Shown here piece after piece: positions 1 to 7,836 of a DNA stretch of 64,000 nt. The DNA is from Staphylococcus intermedius NCTC 11048 (GTDB taxonomy: Bacteria; Bacillota; Bacilli; Staphylococcales; Staphylococcaceae), in NCBI RefSeq assembly GCF_002902385.1, contig NZ_PPQH01000004.1:34954-98953 (forward strand). The letters run 5' to 3'. Positions within the stretch are counted from its first letter, which is position 1, and each line of letters starts with the position of its first letter. A program made the translations under genes and the position numbers. The notes under the pieces are model-generated. The model did not search any database. It was given only the letters and a program-made list of their open reading frames with translations, and was not told the DNA's origin.

Positions 1-391
1 AATTTTTTACAAGTTGATCTAAATCTTGTGTTAAATTCACTTTTTCAGCACACCATTCAATACGTTGTTGAATATCCTCACCCTTTGTCATATAAATCTG
101 CGCAAAAAACTTTAGATTTTCTCGAGCTGTTAAATCCTCATACAACGCATCACTTTGTGCCATATAACCGATATCACCTAATACCGCACGATTAGGCATT
201 TGTTTTTGATTAATGGTCACCGTTCCCCCATCTATTTTTTCCATTCCGAGCATACATTTAATCATTGTCGTCTTCCCCGTACCAGAAGGACCAATAATCC
301 CTACAACTTCACCATCTTCAAAAGTTACCGTCACATTATCTAAGACTTGTTTATGACCAAAATGCTTCGTAAGGCCTTTAATTTCAATCAT
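1..391 (-). CDS. ABC transporter ATP-binding protein, 3' part off the window
   Basis: Partial gene: about 130 N-terminal codons are visible and the rest lies beyond position 1. The protein begins MIEIKGLTKHFG and carries a Walker A motif GPSGTGKTT, followed by a Q-loop region MAQSDALYEDLTARENL. This is the layout of ATPases of ABC-2 type exporters (CcmA/NatA-like), which energise efflux of drugs or peptides at the membrane. The start at 391 is set by a GGGAGG ribosome site about 7 bases upstream. The signature and Walker B motifs are outside the window, and so is the expected permease partner. An inverted repeat just upstream (427-440) hints at a TetR-type regulator. The substrate cannot be inferred. 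Confidence 0.9.
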   Translation of the reverse strand, partial: MIEIKGLTKHFGHKQVLDNVTVTFEDGEVVGIIGPSGTGKTTMIKCMLGMEKIDGGTVTINQKQMPNRAVLGDIGYMAQSDALYEDLTARENLKFFAQIYMTKGEDIQQRIEWCAEKVNLTQDLDQLVKN

Positions 392-426
392 CGTCGCCCC
401 TCCCTTTCTATATCAAACATTTAAGA

Positions 427-440
427 AGTGAATACTCACT
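427..440. promoter_or_regulatory. Inverted repeat upstream of the ABC ATPase, possible TetR-type operator
   Basis: AGTGA-ATAC-TCACT, a perfect 5+5 inverted repeat 36 bases before the ABC ATPase start. TetR-family repressors of ABC-2 exporters often use sites of this kind. The assignment is by resemblance only, and no regulator gene is visible next to it. Confidence 0.35.
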
Positions 441-484
441 CACCATTATCATAAATTAATCCCATTTAAAAAGCACTCATAAAA

Positions 485-692
485 ATAAAAAATAACCATT
501 CCCAACTTTTGACCAGAGTGGAATGGTTATTTTCACAATAGTCACCGTCTTCATAACGGGCTTACTGGGAGATGGCGACATAAAAATTTTATGTCCTTTT
601 CATTCTCGTTTTTCGACGATGTTATCCTTAATAATGTCTAGGTCTGTCAATATGAGATGGAATAGGATAATTGATATCCAGCCTTTTTATTT
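485..692 (-). ncRNA. Orphan SprF-like antitoxin RNA (no toxin partner)
   Basis: Second copy of the antitoxin half of the type I toxin-antitoxin unit found at 925-1041. Shared blocks, in order on the minus strand, are an extended -10 (TGTTATATC at 699-707), AATAAAAAGG just after the start, AAGCCCGTTATGAAGACGGTGACT, and a terminal hairpin at 491-532 (arms AATAACCATTCC / GGAATGGTTATT) ending in a T-rich run. The 5' half is longer than in the other copy, so the RNA would be about 200 nt instead of about 115. No toxin reading frame lies upstream on the plus strand. It may be a decayed unit, or an extra antitoxin able to pair with the neighbouring toxin mRNA. Confidence 0.5.
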
Positions 693-748
693 ACGTTTGA
701 TATAACATTTAATTTCATTGCATAATAAATATCGAAACGAATTTTATA

Positions 749-757
749 TGCTATAAT
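749..757 (+). promoter_or_regulatory. Extended -10 promoter of the type I toxin mRNA
   Basis: TGCTATAAT, an extended -10 (TGnTATAAT) about 50 bases before the leader frame and 100 before the toxin start. No convincing -35 is present, as is common for extended -10 promoters. Confidence 0.5.
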
Positions 758-811
758 ATCTCTTGTAAGCAAGTTGGATAAGATGGTGGCTAATCTCTTG
801 AAAAAGGGGTG

Positions 812-850
812 ATGCCTATGATTATAGTTGTTGCTCCTAGAAAGGAGTAA
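812..850 (+). CDS. Twelve-codon leader peptide upstream of the type I toxin
   Basis: A short frame, MPMIIVVAPRKE, with its own AAGGGG ribosome site. Its final codons (AAG GAG TAA) are themselves the ribosome site of the toxin that starts 7 bases later. Ribosomes finishing the leader would therefore sit on, or hand over to, the toxin start. This suggests translational coupling or occlusion, a device used in several type I toxins. It is inferred from layout only; it could also be chance. Confidence 0.4.
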   Translation: MPMIIVVAPRKE

Positions 851-856
851 TGCAGC

Positions 857-934
857 ATGTCTGATTACGAAATGCTCGTGATTGTAATATCAATCATCGG
901 TTTAGTCGTAGTTGCACTGAATAATCAAAAATAA
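857..934 (+). CDS. Type I toxin, 25-residue hydrophobic membrane peptide (SprG / Hol_Tox-like)
   Basis: The 25-residue peptide starts MSDYEMLVIVISIIGLV and ends in a polar ALNNQK tail. It has one membrane segment (about residues 6-20), short polar ends and a final lysine, the layout of SprG and holin-like toxins of Gram-positive type I toxin-antitoxin systems. Such peptides insert into the membrane and stop growth. The AAAGGAG ribosome site is 7-8 bases upstream. The stop codon overlaps the terminator arm of the antisense RNA encoded at 925-1041, so toxin mRNA and antitoxin would pair at their 3' ends. The frame is very short; identity rests mainly on the accompanying antitoxin signature. Confidence 0.6.
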   Translation: MSDYEMLVIVISIIGLVVVALNNQK

Positions 935-1041
935 CCATTCCCAACTTTTGACTAGAGCGGAATGGTTATTTTACCATTACAAGTCACCGTCTTTATAACG
1001 GGCTTACAGGCAATGTGTTAGCGCACATTGCCTTTTTATTT
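925..1041 (-). ncRNA. SprF-like antisense antitoxin RNA
   Basis: Minus-strand RNA predicted from an extended -10, TGTTATACT (1048-1056), to the hairpin at 930-970 (arms AATAACCATTCC and GGAATGGTTATT) followed by T residues. It contains a 5' hairpin (GGCAATGTG / CACATTGCC) and the block AGCCCGTTATAAAGACGGTGACT, which resembles the conserved core I recall in staphylococcal SprF RNAs. It overlaps the 3' end of the toxin mRNA encoded at 857-934 on the opposite strand, as in SprG/SprF. The RNA ends are estimates. Confidence 0.6.
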
Positions 1042-1155
1042 ATATTTAGTATAACACGAAATATGATTTTTAGGGAATCATTTAACTTAAACAATCTACC
1101 CAATCTGATACGTACATTGATCAAACCATTCGTTCTTCCTCAAAACCAAATCCCC

Positions 1156-1198
1156 AAAAAGGCGATAGCAACTGGATTCAACCTCCATTGCTATCGCC
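1156..1198 (-). terminator. Rho-independent terminator of the amino-sugar operon
   Basis: Arms GGCGATAGCAA / TTGCTATCGCC with a T5 run on the minus strand, 15 bases after the nagA stop. Confidence 0.85.
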
Positions 1199-1212
1199 AT
1201 TATTAAGCGTCT

Positions 1213-2370
1213 CTATTGCATGATGTTATGCACACGCCCCATTTTAATCGTTTGATATACTTGAATGTCATCATCTACAATCACAAGATCGGCATCCTTA
1301 CCTACCGCAATACTTCCCTTGCGATCATCAATCTTCAATGCTTTCGCCTGATTCAAGCTTGCGACGCGCCATAACGTTTCTAAACGTGCACCCGTAAATT
1401 GAATCAAGTTGCGTAAACCGTCGTTCATTTTTAAAATACTTCCCGCTAAAGAGCCCGTTTCTAAATGTGCCTCATGATCTTTCACAATCACTTTCTGACC
1501 ACCTAGTTCATAGTCCCCTTCAGGCATTCCTTTTGCACGCATCGCATCCGTAATCAAGAACATTTTTTCTGGTCCTTTATGCTGATACGCAATGGCCACG
1601 GCCTGTGGATGTGAATGCACACCATCGACAATAACCTCTGTTTTTAACTGATCATTGGTCCATGCCGCACCAAACATTCCTGGATTTCTATGATGGAAAC
1701 CAACACCCGCATTGTATAAGTGTGTGACGTGTTTGACGCCTTCTTCTGCTGCTGTGTTCGCTTGATCAAAGTCCACTTCAGTATGACCCATCGAAAAGAT
1801 CATTTCATCTTTCATTGCTTGAATCACTTCACTTGCGCCTTCAACTTCGGGTGCAATCGTCACAATTTTAATGAGTCCATTAGCCGTTTCTTGAAAATGA
1901 CGCAATAATTCAACAGTCGGTCGTTGAATAAATGCTGGGTTTTGCGCGCCAATTTTATGTTCAGAAATGAATGGTCCTTCTAAGTGTACACCGCCCACTT
2001 CAGCTGCATTCGTCACATCTTGTTGTTGATGATAAGCACTAATATTTTGAAGTGCTTTTTCAATCGCTTCTTGAGATTGCGTCATCGTTGTCGCTAAAAA
2101 AGTCGTTGTGCCTTCTGTCAATAGATGCTCAGCTAAATATTTCAAGCCATCATATGAGGCGTCCATCGCATCTTCACCATAACCGCCGTGGATATGCACG
2201 TCAATAAAACCTGGTAAAATGTGACGTTCTTTTGCATCTACAACATCTAAATCTCCTGTATAAGTTCCCGTTTCAACTGCTTTAATTTTGCCGTCTTCCA
2301 CGATCAGGTAGCCGTCTGAAATCACACCGTCTTCTGTATAAATGACGCCATTTGTAATTGCATATGTCAT
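1213..2370 (-). CDS. nagA: N-acetylglucosamine/galactosamine-6-phosphate deacetylase
   Basis: 385 residues, the usual length of NagA. It removes the acetyl group from N-acetylhexosamine 6-phosphate, giving the amino sugar 6-phosphate and acetate in the cytoplasm. Visible family features are the metal-site HIH in DVHIHGGYGEDAMDA (about residue 59), EGPF, HLYNAG and the catalytic aspartate in ITDAM. It is the last gene of a ten-gene operon that also holds AgaS and tagatose enzymes, so the physiological substrate here is probably GalNAc-6-P rather than, or in addition to, GlcNAc-6-P. That makes an AgaA role plausible. The ATG has AAGAAGG 6-7 bases upstream. Confidence 0.9.
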   Translation of the reverse strand: MTYAITNGVIYTEDGVISDGYLIVEDGKIKAVETGTYTGDLDVVDAKERHILPGFIDVHIHGGYGEDAMDASYDGLKYLAEHLLTEGTTTFLATTMTQSQEAIEKALQNISAYHQQQDVTNAAEVGGVHLEGPFISEHKIGAQNPAFIQRPTVELLRHFQETANGLIKIVTIAPEVEGASEVIQAMKDEMIFSMGHTEVDFDQANTAAEEGVKHVTHLYNAGVGFHHRNPGMFGAAWTNDQLKTEVIVDGVHSHPQAVAIAYQHKGPEKMFLITDAMRAKGMPEGDYELGGQKVIVKDHEAHLETGSLAGSILKMNDGLRNLIQFTGARLETLWRVASLNQAKALKIDDRKGSIAVGKDADLVIVDDDIQVYQTIKMGRVHNIMQ

Positions 2371-2400
2371 AGTATACCTTCTTTACTGTCATTGATTGTT

Positions 2401-2802
2401 TTATTCATCATCATCGTCATCGTCTTCATTTAACAATGCGTTGACGTGAATGATACCCTCTTGCGCTTTTTGCACATAGTCAGGTTCTTCACCAATCATT
2501 TTACCATTAATATAGCTAATGACCATTGGCAAACTCATCCCTACATAAAGATTTAAGTCTGCCCCATTCATAATTTTTTTAGAAACGGTATTCGCTGGTG
2601 TGCCACCTAATAAATCTGCAAAAACTGTCACTTGATCGCCTTCATCAATGAGTGCATCCAATACTTTTTCAAAATCTTCTGGCCCCATTTCTGGTGTTAA
2701 TGACGCAGTATGAATGTAGTCTTGAGGTCCAAGAATCATTTCTACACTGTCTTTTAGCCCTTCACAAAAAGCGCCGTGACTCACAAGGATTAATTTTTCC
2801 AT
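2401..2802 (-). CDS. agaF: PTS mannose/GalNAc-family EIIA component
   Basis: 133 residues. It begins MEKLILVSHGAFCEGL, where His9 is the expected site phosphorylated by HPr. This is the cytoplasmic phosphocarrier of the mannose-fructose-sorbose PTS family; it passes phosphate to the EIIB at 4616-5095. Its length and fold features (SHGxF, a DLLGGTPAN loop) fit EIIA-Man. The C-terminus is a run of aspartates and a glutamate, unusual for the family. Adjacent PTS genes overlap or lie 20-30 bases apart. The agaF / gnb naming is by context; sugar specificity is not readable from this subunit. Confidence 0.85.
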   Translation of the reverse strand: MEKLILVSHGAFCEGLKDSVEMILGPQDYIHTASLTPEMGPEDFEKVLDALIDEGDQVTVFADLLGGTPANTVSKKIMNGADLNLYVGMSLPMVISYINGKMIGEEPDYVQKAQEGIIHVNALLNEDDDDDDE

Positions 2803-2823
2803 AGTCCAAATGCTCCCATCGCA

Positions 2824-3708
2824 TTAAATTTTTGAAATAACACCCAACGCTGACAAGATAATCGATACAATAATCACAATAAAGATTGCACGTGTTGAGT
2901 TCATTTTTTTACGTCCTAATAACCAATAAACCGCAAATACAATTAAAAGTGGTAATAATCTCGGTAAAATCATATCCGCACTGTTTTGAATATTCACTGT
3001 TAAATCACCAATTTGTGGTTTCCAAGCAAATTGTACACGGATCATCGTTGCGACAAGTGCGCCGACCATGAATACCCCGAGCAATGTTGCTGCATTTGTT
3101 AAAGACTCTAAGCGATGTTGCATTGTTGTCACAAGTGAAATCCCTTCTTTATAAGCGAACTTCAATTGTTTCCATCTGAATACGATAATGGCAAGCATTG
3201 CGACAAACCAAAGTAATGCACCAAATGGGTTGCCGTCTTGTGCCATGTTAGCTGCAATGGCACCGAAAATTGTAGGCACTAACGAACCGAAAATCGCATC
3301 CCCTACAGCCGCAAAAGGTCCCATCAAGCCGACTTTAATCCCTTTGACAGATTCTTTTGATGCATAGCGTTCTTTTTCTTCCATCGCAATATCGATACCC
3401 ATAATAATCGTGTTAAAGAAGTTACTTGTATTGAAGAATTGTGCGTGTGTTCGCATCATTTCTTGTAATTCAGGCGAATCATCACCATAAATTTTACGTA
3501 ACTGTGGAAGAATCGTGTATAAATAACCAGACCCTTGCATACGCTCGTAGTTCCAGCCCCATTGGAAGAATAATAAGCTTCGTAAATTGATTTGTCTAAA
3601 GTCTTTATCAGTCAGTTTATAAGGTGTGTCAGGCATTTTTCCAGTTAACTTTGAATTTGCTTCAGCGCTTTGAGAAATCTGTGTTTCCGTTTGATTATAA
3701 TTCGTCAT
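2824..3708 (-). CDS. agaE: PTS mannose/GalNAc-family EIID membrane component
   Basis: About 294 residues from the ATG at 3708. The longer frame to 3756 is rejected because GGAGAG lies 7 bases before ATG-ACG-AAT and inside the end of the IIC gene. EIID forms the sugar channel together with EIIC. Family features are LLFFQWGWNYERMQGSGYLY near residue 45, the glycine-rich MGPFAAVGDAIFGSLVPTI region, and hydrophobic segments in the C-terminal half. The gene overlaps the IIC stop by 14 bases, so the two are translationally coupled, which matches their equal stoichiometry in the membrane complex. Confidence 0.9.
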   Translation of the reverse strand: MTNYNQTETQISQSAEANSKLTGKMPDTPYKLTDKDFRQINLRSLLFFQWGWNYERMQGSGYLYTILPQLRKIYGDDSPELQEMMRTHAQFFNTSNFFNTIIMGIDIAMEEKERYASKESVKGIKVGLMGPFAAVGDAIFGSLVPTIFGAIAANMAQDGNPFGALLWFVAMLAIIVFRWKQLKFAYKEGISLVTTMQHRLESLTNAATLLGVFMVGALVATMIRVQFAWKPQIGDLTVNIQNSADMILPRLLPLLIVFAVYWLLGRKKMNSTRAIFIVIIVSIILSALGVISKI

Positions 3709-4594
3709 CTTCAATCTCTCCTTCATCGTCCGCATCTGTTGCTTGTCTTCCTCCATTATTAGCAGGTGCTACTTTTGATTGTGAAGTTCGACTGTACTCC
3801 ATTGCCGCTAAAGCAAAACCAATCGCTGCAATCGCCAACATTGGTAATGATGAGAATGACATTGTAAAGTTTTTGTCTAAACCTGCAACTGATGTGCCTA
3901 AACCTGATAAACCGTTGAATACTGTGACCATTAATGCCGTAATAATAAAACCTAAAATAAAGTAAGGATAATGTTTTTTCAAAGGTAAGTAACGTAATAA
4001 AATCGCGAAACCGACTGCTGGTAATACGGCACCTGCCACTGTTAAACCGTCACCTAACCATTTTAAGTCACCGTTTAAGTAGTCAACGATTTTACTTACC
4101 ACGCTACCACCGAATACAAGTGCTAAAAATACTGGGATTGCACGAGATAACGCCCATGGAATCGCACCGTATAAGTAGTTGCGTTCGATGCCTTTGTAAT
4201 CCATTTGTTCAATCTTTCTATCAATGCGATGTGCAAAGAATGTATTCGTAAAGCGTGCTAAAATATCTGTTTGAATCATTAAGCTTGCAACAGGTACTGC
4301 AAGTGTCGCAAGTGCTTGTTGTGGGTTCATTCCGAGTGCAACTGAGAACGCAACTGCTAATACTGTCCCCGAGTTGGCGTCGATTCTTGATGCACCACCA
4401 AAAGTCCCTACACCTAAAATAGTTAACTGCATGCCCCCACCGATAATTAAACCTGTAGTCACATCCCCCATAATTAACCCTGAAATAATTCCTGCAAATA
4501 CAGGATGACCAAAAATGTTGAATTGTATATCATCTAAAATTTGATAACCTGCATAGAGCGTTAAGAGCAATACTTGCCACCATAAAATATCCAT
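3695..4594 (-). CDS. agaW: PTS mannose/GalNAc-family EIIC membrane component
   Basis: 299 residues, polytopic, with about nine hydrophobic segments and the EIIC-Man pattern GDVTTGLIIGGGMQLTILGV followed by DANSGTVLAVA. It is the transport permease subunit that binds and moves the sugar while EIIB phosphorylates it. The start has AGGAGG 8 bases upstream. The last 20 or so residues are highly acidic (ATDADDEGEIEDDEL); the codons of this tail also provide the ribosome site for IID. It lies 21 bases after the IIB gene. Confidence 0.9.
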   Translation of the reverse strand: MDILWWQVLLLTLYAGYQILDDIQFNIFGHPVFAGIISGLIMGDVTTGLIIGGGMQLTILGVGTFGGASRIDANSGTVLAVAFSVALGMNPQQALATLAVPVASLMIQTDILARFTNTFFAHRIDRKIEQMDYKGIERNYLYGAIPWALSRAIPVFLALVFGGSVVSKIVDYLNGDLKWLGDGLTVAGAVLPAVGFAILLRYLPLKKHYPYFILGFIITALMVTVFNGLSGLGTSVAGLDKNFTMSFSSLPMLAIAAIGFALAAMEYSRTSQSKVAPANNGGRQATDADDEGEIEDDEL

Positions 4595-4615
4595 TAGAAA
4601 CGCCTCCTGATAGTC

Positions 4616-5095
4616 CTATTCTTTGATTAATGTCATAAAGTCAACTGTTTTATCGTTTGGCACCATTTGCGAAATGATGTTCACGCCTTTTTCTTGCAAT
4701 AATTTGAAGTTATCGACATCTTCATCAGTAATGTTGATTGAGTTTGTAATAGAACGTGTTTCATTTGTTTGTGACATGTTCCCTACGTTCAATTCTTCAA
4801 TTTTCACACCATGATTCACAAGTTCCACAAAGCGATCCGGACGTTTTGCAATAACCATCACGCGTTGAGAGTCATATTTACCGTTATTGATATTGTTTGC
4901 TGCTTTTTCAACCGGTAACACACTCAATTTAATCCCTGCTGGTGTCGCAAGTTTTAAAGCTTGTTTGTCGATATCACTTTGCGCAACTTCATTATCAATC
5001 ACGATAAAGCGACCAATGTTTAATTTTGTTGCCCATAAGTTTGCGACTTGCCCGTGAATGAGTCTACCATCGATTCTACTTCCGATAATTGCCAT
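4616..5095 (-). CDS. agaV: PTS mannose/GalNAc-family EIIB component
   Basis: 159 residues, soluble. It starts MAIIGSRIDGRLIHGQVANLW; His14 in RLIHGQV is the expected phosphorylation site that donates phosphate to the incoming sugar. The family is mannose/sorbose EIIB (PF03830). It follows the beta-galactosidase gene by 14 bases. Mannose-family PTS beside a GH35 enzyme is the arrangement known for BgaC loci of Streptococcus pneumoniae and the gnb operon of Lactobacillus casei, which import galacto-N-biose, lacto-N-biose or GalNAc. Confidence 0.9.
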   Translation of the reverse strand: MAIIGSRIDGRLIHGQVANLWATKLNIGRFIVIDNEVAQSDIDKQALKLATPAGIKLSVLPVEKAANNINNGKYDSQRVMVIAKRPDRFVELVNHGVKIEELNVGNMSQTNETRSITNSINITDEDVDNFKLLQEKGVNIISQMVPNDKTVDFMTLIKE

Positions 5096-5109
5096 AATAA
5101 ATCCACTCC

Positions 5110-6882
5110 TTATATTTCAGAAAATTGAGGTGCTTCAATCAGTTGGATATTTTCTGGATGTTTTCCTTCTGAGTCAAACACGATAATCTCATTTTTTCCT
5201 TGCTTCAAAAATGCTTTTGAAATGTAAAGCGACTGTGAGGGTCCAATTTCCCAATAACGACCCATGTTGAAACCATTGACGAGTACAATACCTTTGCTGA
5301 AACCGCTTACATCAATATGCGTATTGTTTGGCTCTGCTAAGTCAAATGTATATTTGTAAAAAGCAGGTTGTTGCGCTGACCAATCCCGTTTGAAATGGTC
5401 ATCTATTAATCGCTCAAAGTCAATATCGAATTGTTCCCATTCTTGTACGAAATGAAGATCTTGCATGAGACCTTGACCCAAACCTTTACGCTGTGTCGGT
5501 GCCAATAACTTATAGCCGTAATTCACACGACCCATATTTTCAACGAGCACATCAATTTGTGGTTGGTCAGACGTTAATGTGACTTCAAATTGATCCCCAA
5601 TCTCTTCTTGATACGCTGTGTAGACATGCTTTTGGTCTACATAACAGTGCACACGGTCTCTTGCATCTACAATGCGTAATTTTTCTTGTTCTGTTGCTTT
5701 ATGGATACGTGTACGATATACCATATAACCATAGCCAGAACCCGCTTCTTCCATCGTTTGTGGATAGAAACTTGTCGTTTTTGTCGAAATGTCTTCAAGT
5801 ACTTCGAATAAATTCACTTTGTCTGTCAATGGAATATCTTTCATTGACATGAATGTTTTCGTTCTTGGTTCATGTTGCTCAATGTCAGGTATTTCTTCTT
5901 TGAGCATTTCTTGTAAAGCGAAGTATTTTTCTGTTGGATTACCTGCTTCATCTAACGGCGCATGATAATCATAAGAAGTCACTTGTGGTAAATCTTTCGT
6001 GCCACGTGCCGAGCAACCATTCCAAAAACCAAAGTTCGTCCCACCATGGAACATATATAAATTAAGTGAGCCTAGTTTTACTGCATCGCGCACTTCTTCA
6101 GCCAAATCATCACTGTCTCGTTTAATCACAGGTTCACCCCAGCGATTAAACCAGCCATCCCAAAATTCCATACACATGAGCGGCCATTTTTTACTAAATT
6201 CTTGTTGGAACGTCTTTAAGTTTTCGAAATTTTGAACGGTACGAGAACCAAAGTTGCCTGTCGGTAAAATATCATCTTCAATCAAACTACCTGCTCTTAA
6301 ACATTGATCCCAAGCACCGTCTGATGTAAAGAATGGTACCGTCACCCCTTCTTCACGCATCATATGCGCAAGTGCACGTAAATATTCGTGATCTTGACCG
6401 AATGAACCGTATTCATTTTCGACTTGCATCATGATAATCGGGCCGCCTTGATCAATTTGCAATGTCGTTAAGATTTTAAACAGTTCATGATAATATTTTT
6501 TCACTTTTTCTAAATACTTCTCATCACTCGAACGAATACGCATTGTACGGTCATTGAGTAACCATGCCGGAAAGCCTCCGAACTCCCATTCCGCACAAAT
6601 ATACGGAGATGGCCGAACGATCACGTACAGTCCAAGCTGATCAGCAAGTTCGATAAAATGTTTTAAATCTTTATGTCCTTTGAAGTCATATTCATTTTCA
6701 ATTGTTTCATGAAAGTTCCAAGGGACATAGGTTTCCACAGTGTTAAACCCCAGTGCTTTCAAATTGTATAATGAATCTTCCCAGTCATCCTTTGGTATTC
6801 TGAAGTAATGGATGGCACCGGACAATATCTTGATAGGTTTGTCATCTAATAAAAATGTATCGCTGATTTTGAAACGACTCAC
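5110..6882 (-). CDS. bgaC: Cytoplasmic GH35 beta-galactosidase (BgaC/GnbG-like)
   Basis: 590 residues with no signal peptide, so it acts on imported disaccharide. The N-terminal TIM barrel has the GH35 acid/base region QVENEYG (about residues 153-159) and the nucleophile in MCMEFWDGWF (Glu239). C-terminal beta domains follow, with VLVNGFNMGRYWEIGPSQSLYI typical of this family. Known homologues in an equivalent setting cleave Gal-beta-1,3-GlcNAc or Gal-beta-1,3-GalNAc, and that is the inferred specificity. The start is GTG, about 6 bases after GAGGTG. Genes on either side are 12-14 bases away, so it is fully within the operon. Products would be galactose and GalNAc/GlcNAc (6-phosphate). Confidence 0.9.
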   Translation of the reverse strand: MSRFKISDTFLLDDKPIKILSGAIHYFRIPKDDWEDSLYNLKALGFNTVETYVPWNFHETIENEYDFKGHKDLKHFIELADQLGLYVIVRPSPYICAEWEFGGFPAWLLNDRTMRIRSSDEKYLEKVKKYYHELFKILTTLQIDQGGPIIMMQVENEYGSFGQDHEYLRALAHMMREEGVTVPFFTSDGAWDQCLRAGSLIEDDILPTGNFGSRTVQNFENLKTFQQEFSKKWPLMCMEFWDGWFNRWGEPVIKRDSDDLAEEVRDAVKLGSLNLYMFHGGTNFGFWNGCSARGTKDLPQVTSYDYHAPLDEAGNPTEKYFALQEMLKEEIPDIEQHEPRTKTFMSMKDIPLTDKVNLFEVLEDISTKTTSFYPQTMEEAGSGYGYMVYRTRIHKATEQEKLRIVDARDRVHCYVDQKHVYTAYQEEIGDQFEVTLTSDQPQIDVLVENMGRVNYGYKLLAPTQRKGLGQGLMQDLHFVQEWEQFDIDFERLIDDHFKRDWSAQQPAFYKYTFDLAEPNNTHIDVSGFSKGIVLVNGFNMGRYWEIGPSQSLYISKAFLKQGKNEIIVFDSEGKHPENIQLIEAPQFSEI

Positions 6883-6894
6883 ATCATCACCTCA

Positions 6895-7836
6895 TTAAAA
6901 TTGAACTGGTGTTGCTGTTTTTACATTCACTTCATTCAGTGCTGTTAAGTTATCAAGACCTTCACTTTCCAACCATGCTTTCGCCGCTTCTTCACCTGCG
7001 TCTGCCAGTGCTGTTGTTGCACCTTTCCATGTTGCACGACCACATAAAATACCATTAAAATGTGCACCATGATCAGCTGCAAATTGGAGTGAATCCATAA
7101 ATAATTGTGCAGATACGCCACCACTCAAATAAATATAAGGGATGTTTGTTGCAGCATCTTGCGCTTTGAACGCTTCTGCTGCTTCTGCTTGAGTCATCAC
7201 CGCTTTGTCTCCAAATCCTTCAACAAAGTTCATGTTCACTGGAATTTCCACTTTCAATGTATCCACTTGGAAGCGTGGTTCACTGAATACACGCATCGCT
7301 TCATTCACTTTATGAGGACGCACTTTCGCATATGCTTCACCTTTTTCGTCACCAATGCTGTCATCGTAAGTTAAGATTTCAAGTAAAAATGGGACGTTTT
7401 CAGCTTGACACTCTGTACCTACACGCTCAATTAACGCTTGTTTCTTTTGATTGATTTCGTCTGCTTCGTCTACATCATAGTAAAGTAAGAACTTCACAGC
7501 GTCTGCACCAGCTTCAACAAGACGACGTACACTTTGATCTTCAATGAGACGTGGTAAGCGTCCAGGACGAGACTGATCATAACCTGTTTGTTCATAAGAT
7601 AAGATTAAGCCAGCTTTTTCATCTTTTGCTTTTGCAGCATCTAAACCATATTCAGGGTCTACTAAAAAACTAGAACCATGTGGTGTTAACACTTCAGATA
7701 CTAATTTTTTAAATAGTGACAAGTTCTCAGGCGTTCCTTTGTCACCTAATAAATTTCTTAATGCGCCGCGTTGGTCTACTGCCACTGCTGCATAAATCCC
7801 ATTCTCATCTACTAAACGACTTAAATCTTTTACCAT
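6895..7836 (-). CDS. lacD: Tagatose 1,6-bisphosphate aldolase
   Basis: 313 residues, LacD/AraC-like class I aldolase family. It splits tagatose 1,6-bisphosphate into dihydroxyacetone phosphate and glyceraldehyde 3-phosphate. Features are VAVDQRGALRNLL near the N-terminus, DAVKFLLYYD mid-protein, and Lys195 in DTLKVEIP, the likely Schiff-base lysine by analogy with staphylococcal LacD. It overlaps the upstream kinase gene by 7 bases. It is somewhat shorter than the lactose-operon LacD (about 326). It completes the route from galactosamine 6-P to glycolysis. Confidence 0.92.
   Translation of the reverse strand: MVKDLSRLVDENGIYAAVAVDQRGALRNLLGDKGTPENLSLFKKLVSEVLTPHGSSFLVDPEYGLDAAKAKDEKAGLILSYEQTGYDQSRPGRLPRLIEDQSVRRLVEAGADAVKFLLYYDVDEADEINQKKQALIERVGTECQAENVPFLLEILTYDDSIGDEKGEAYAKVRPHKVNEAMRVFSEPRFQVDTLKVEIPVNMNFVEGFGDKAVMTQAEAAEAFKAQDAATNIPYIYLSGGVSAQLFMDSLQFAADHGAHFNGILCGRATWKGATTALADAGEEAAKAWLESEGLDNLTALNEVNVKTATPVQF

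Noticed and set aside
523..705. 60-residue plus-strand frame
   Set aside because: It lies across the antitoxin-like RNA of the opposite strand, has no ribosome site and resembles no protein.
1015..1206. 63-residue plus-strand frame before nagA
   Set aside because: It runs through the antitoxin promoter and the operon terminator; no ribosome site.
2401..2430. Trinucleotide-like repeat of atc/gtc
   Set aside because: It encodes the Asp tail of the EIIA protein; it is too short to call a microsatellite with any effect.
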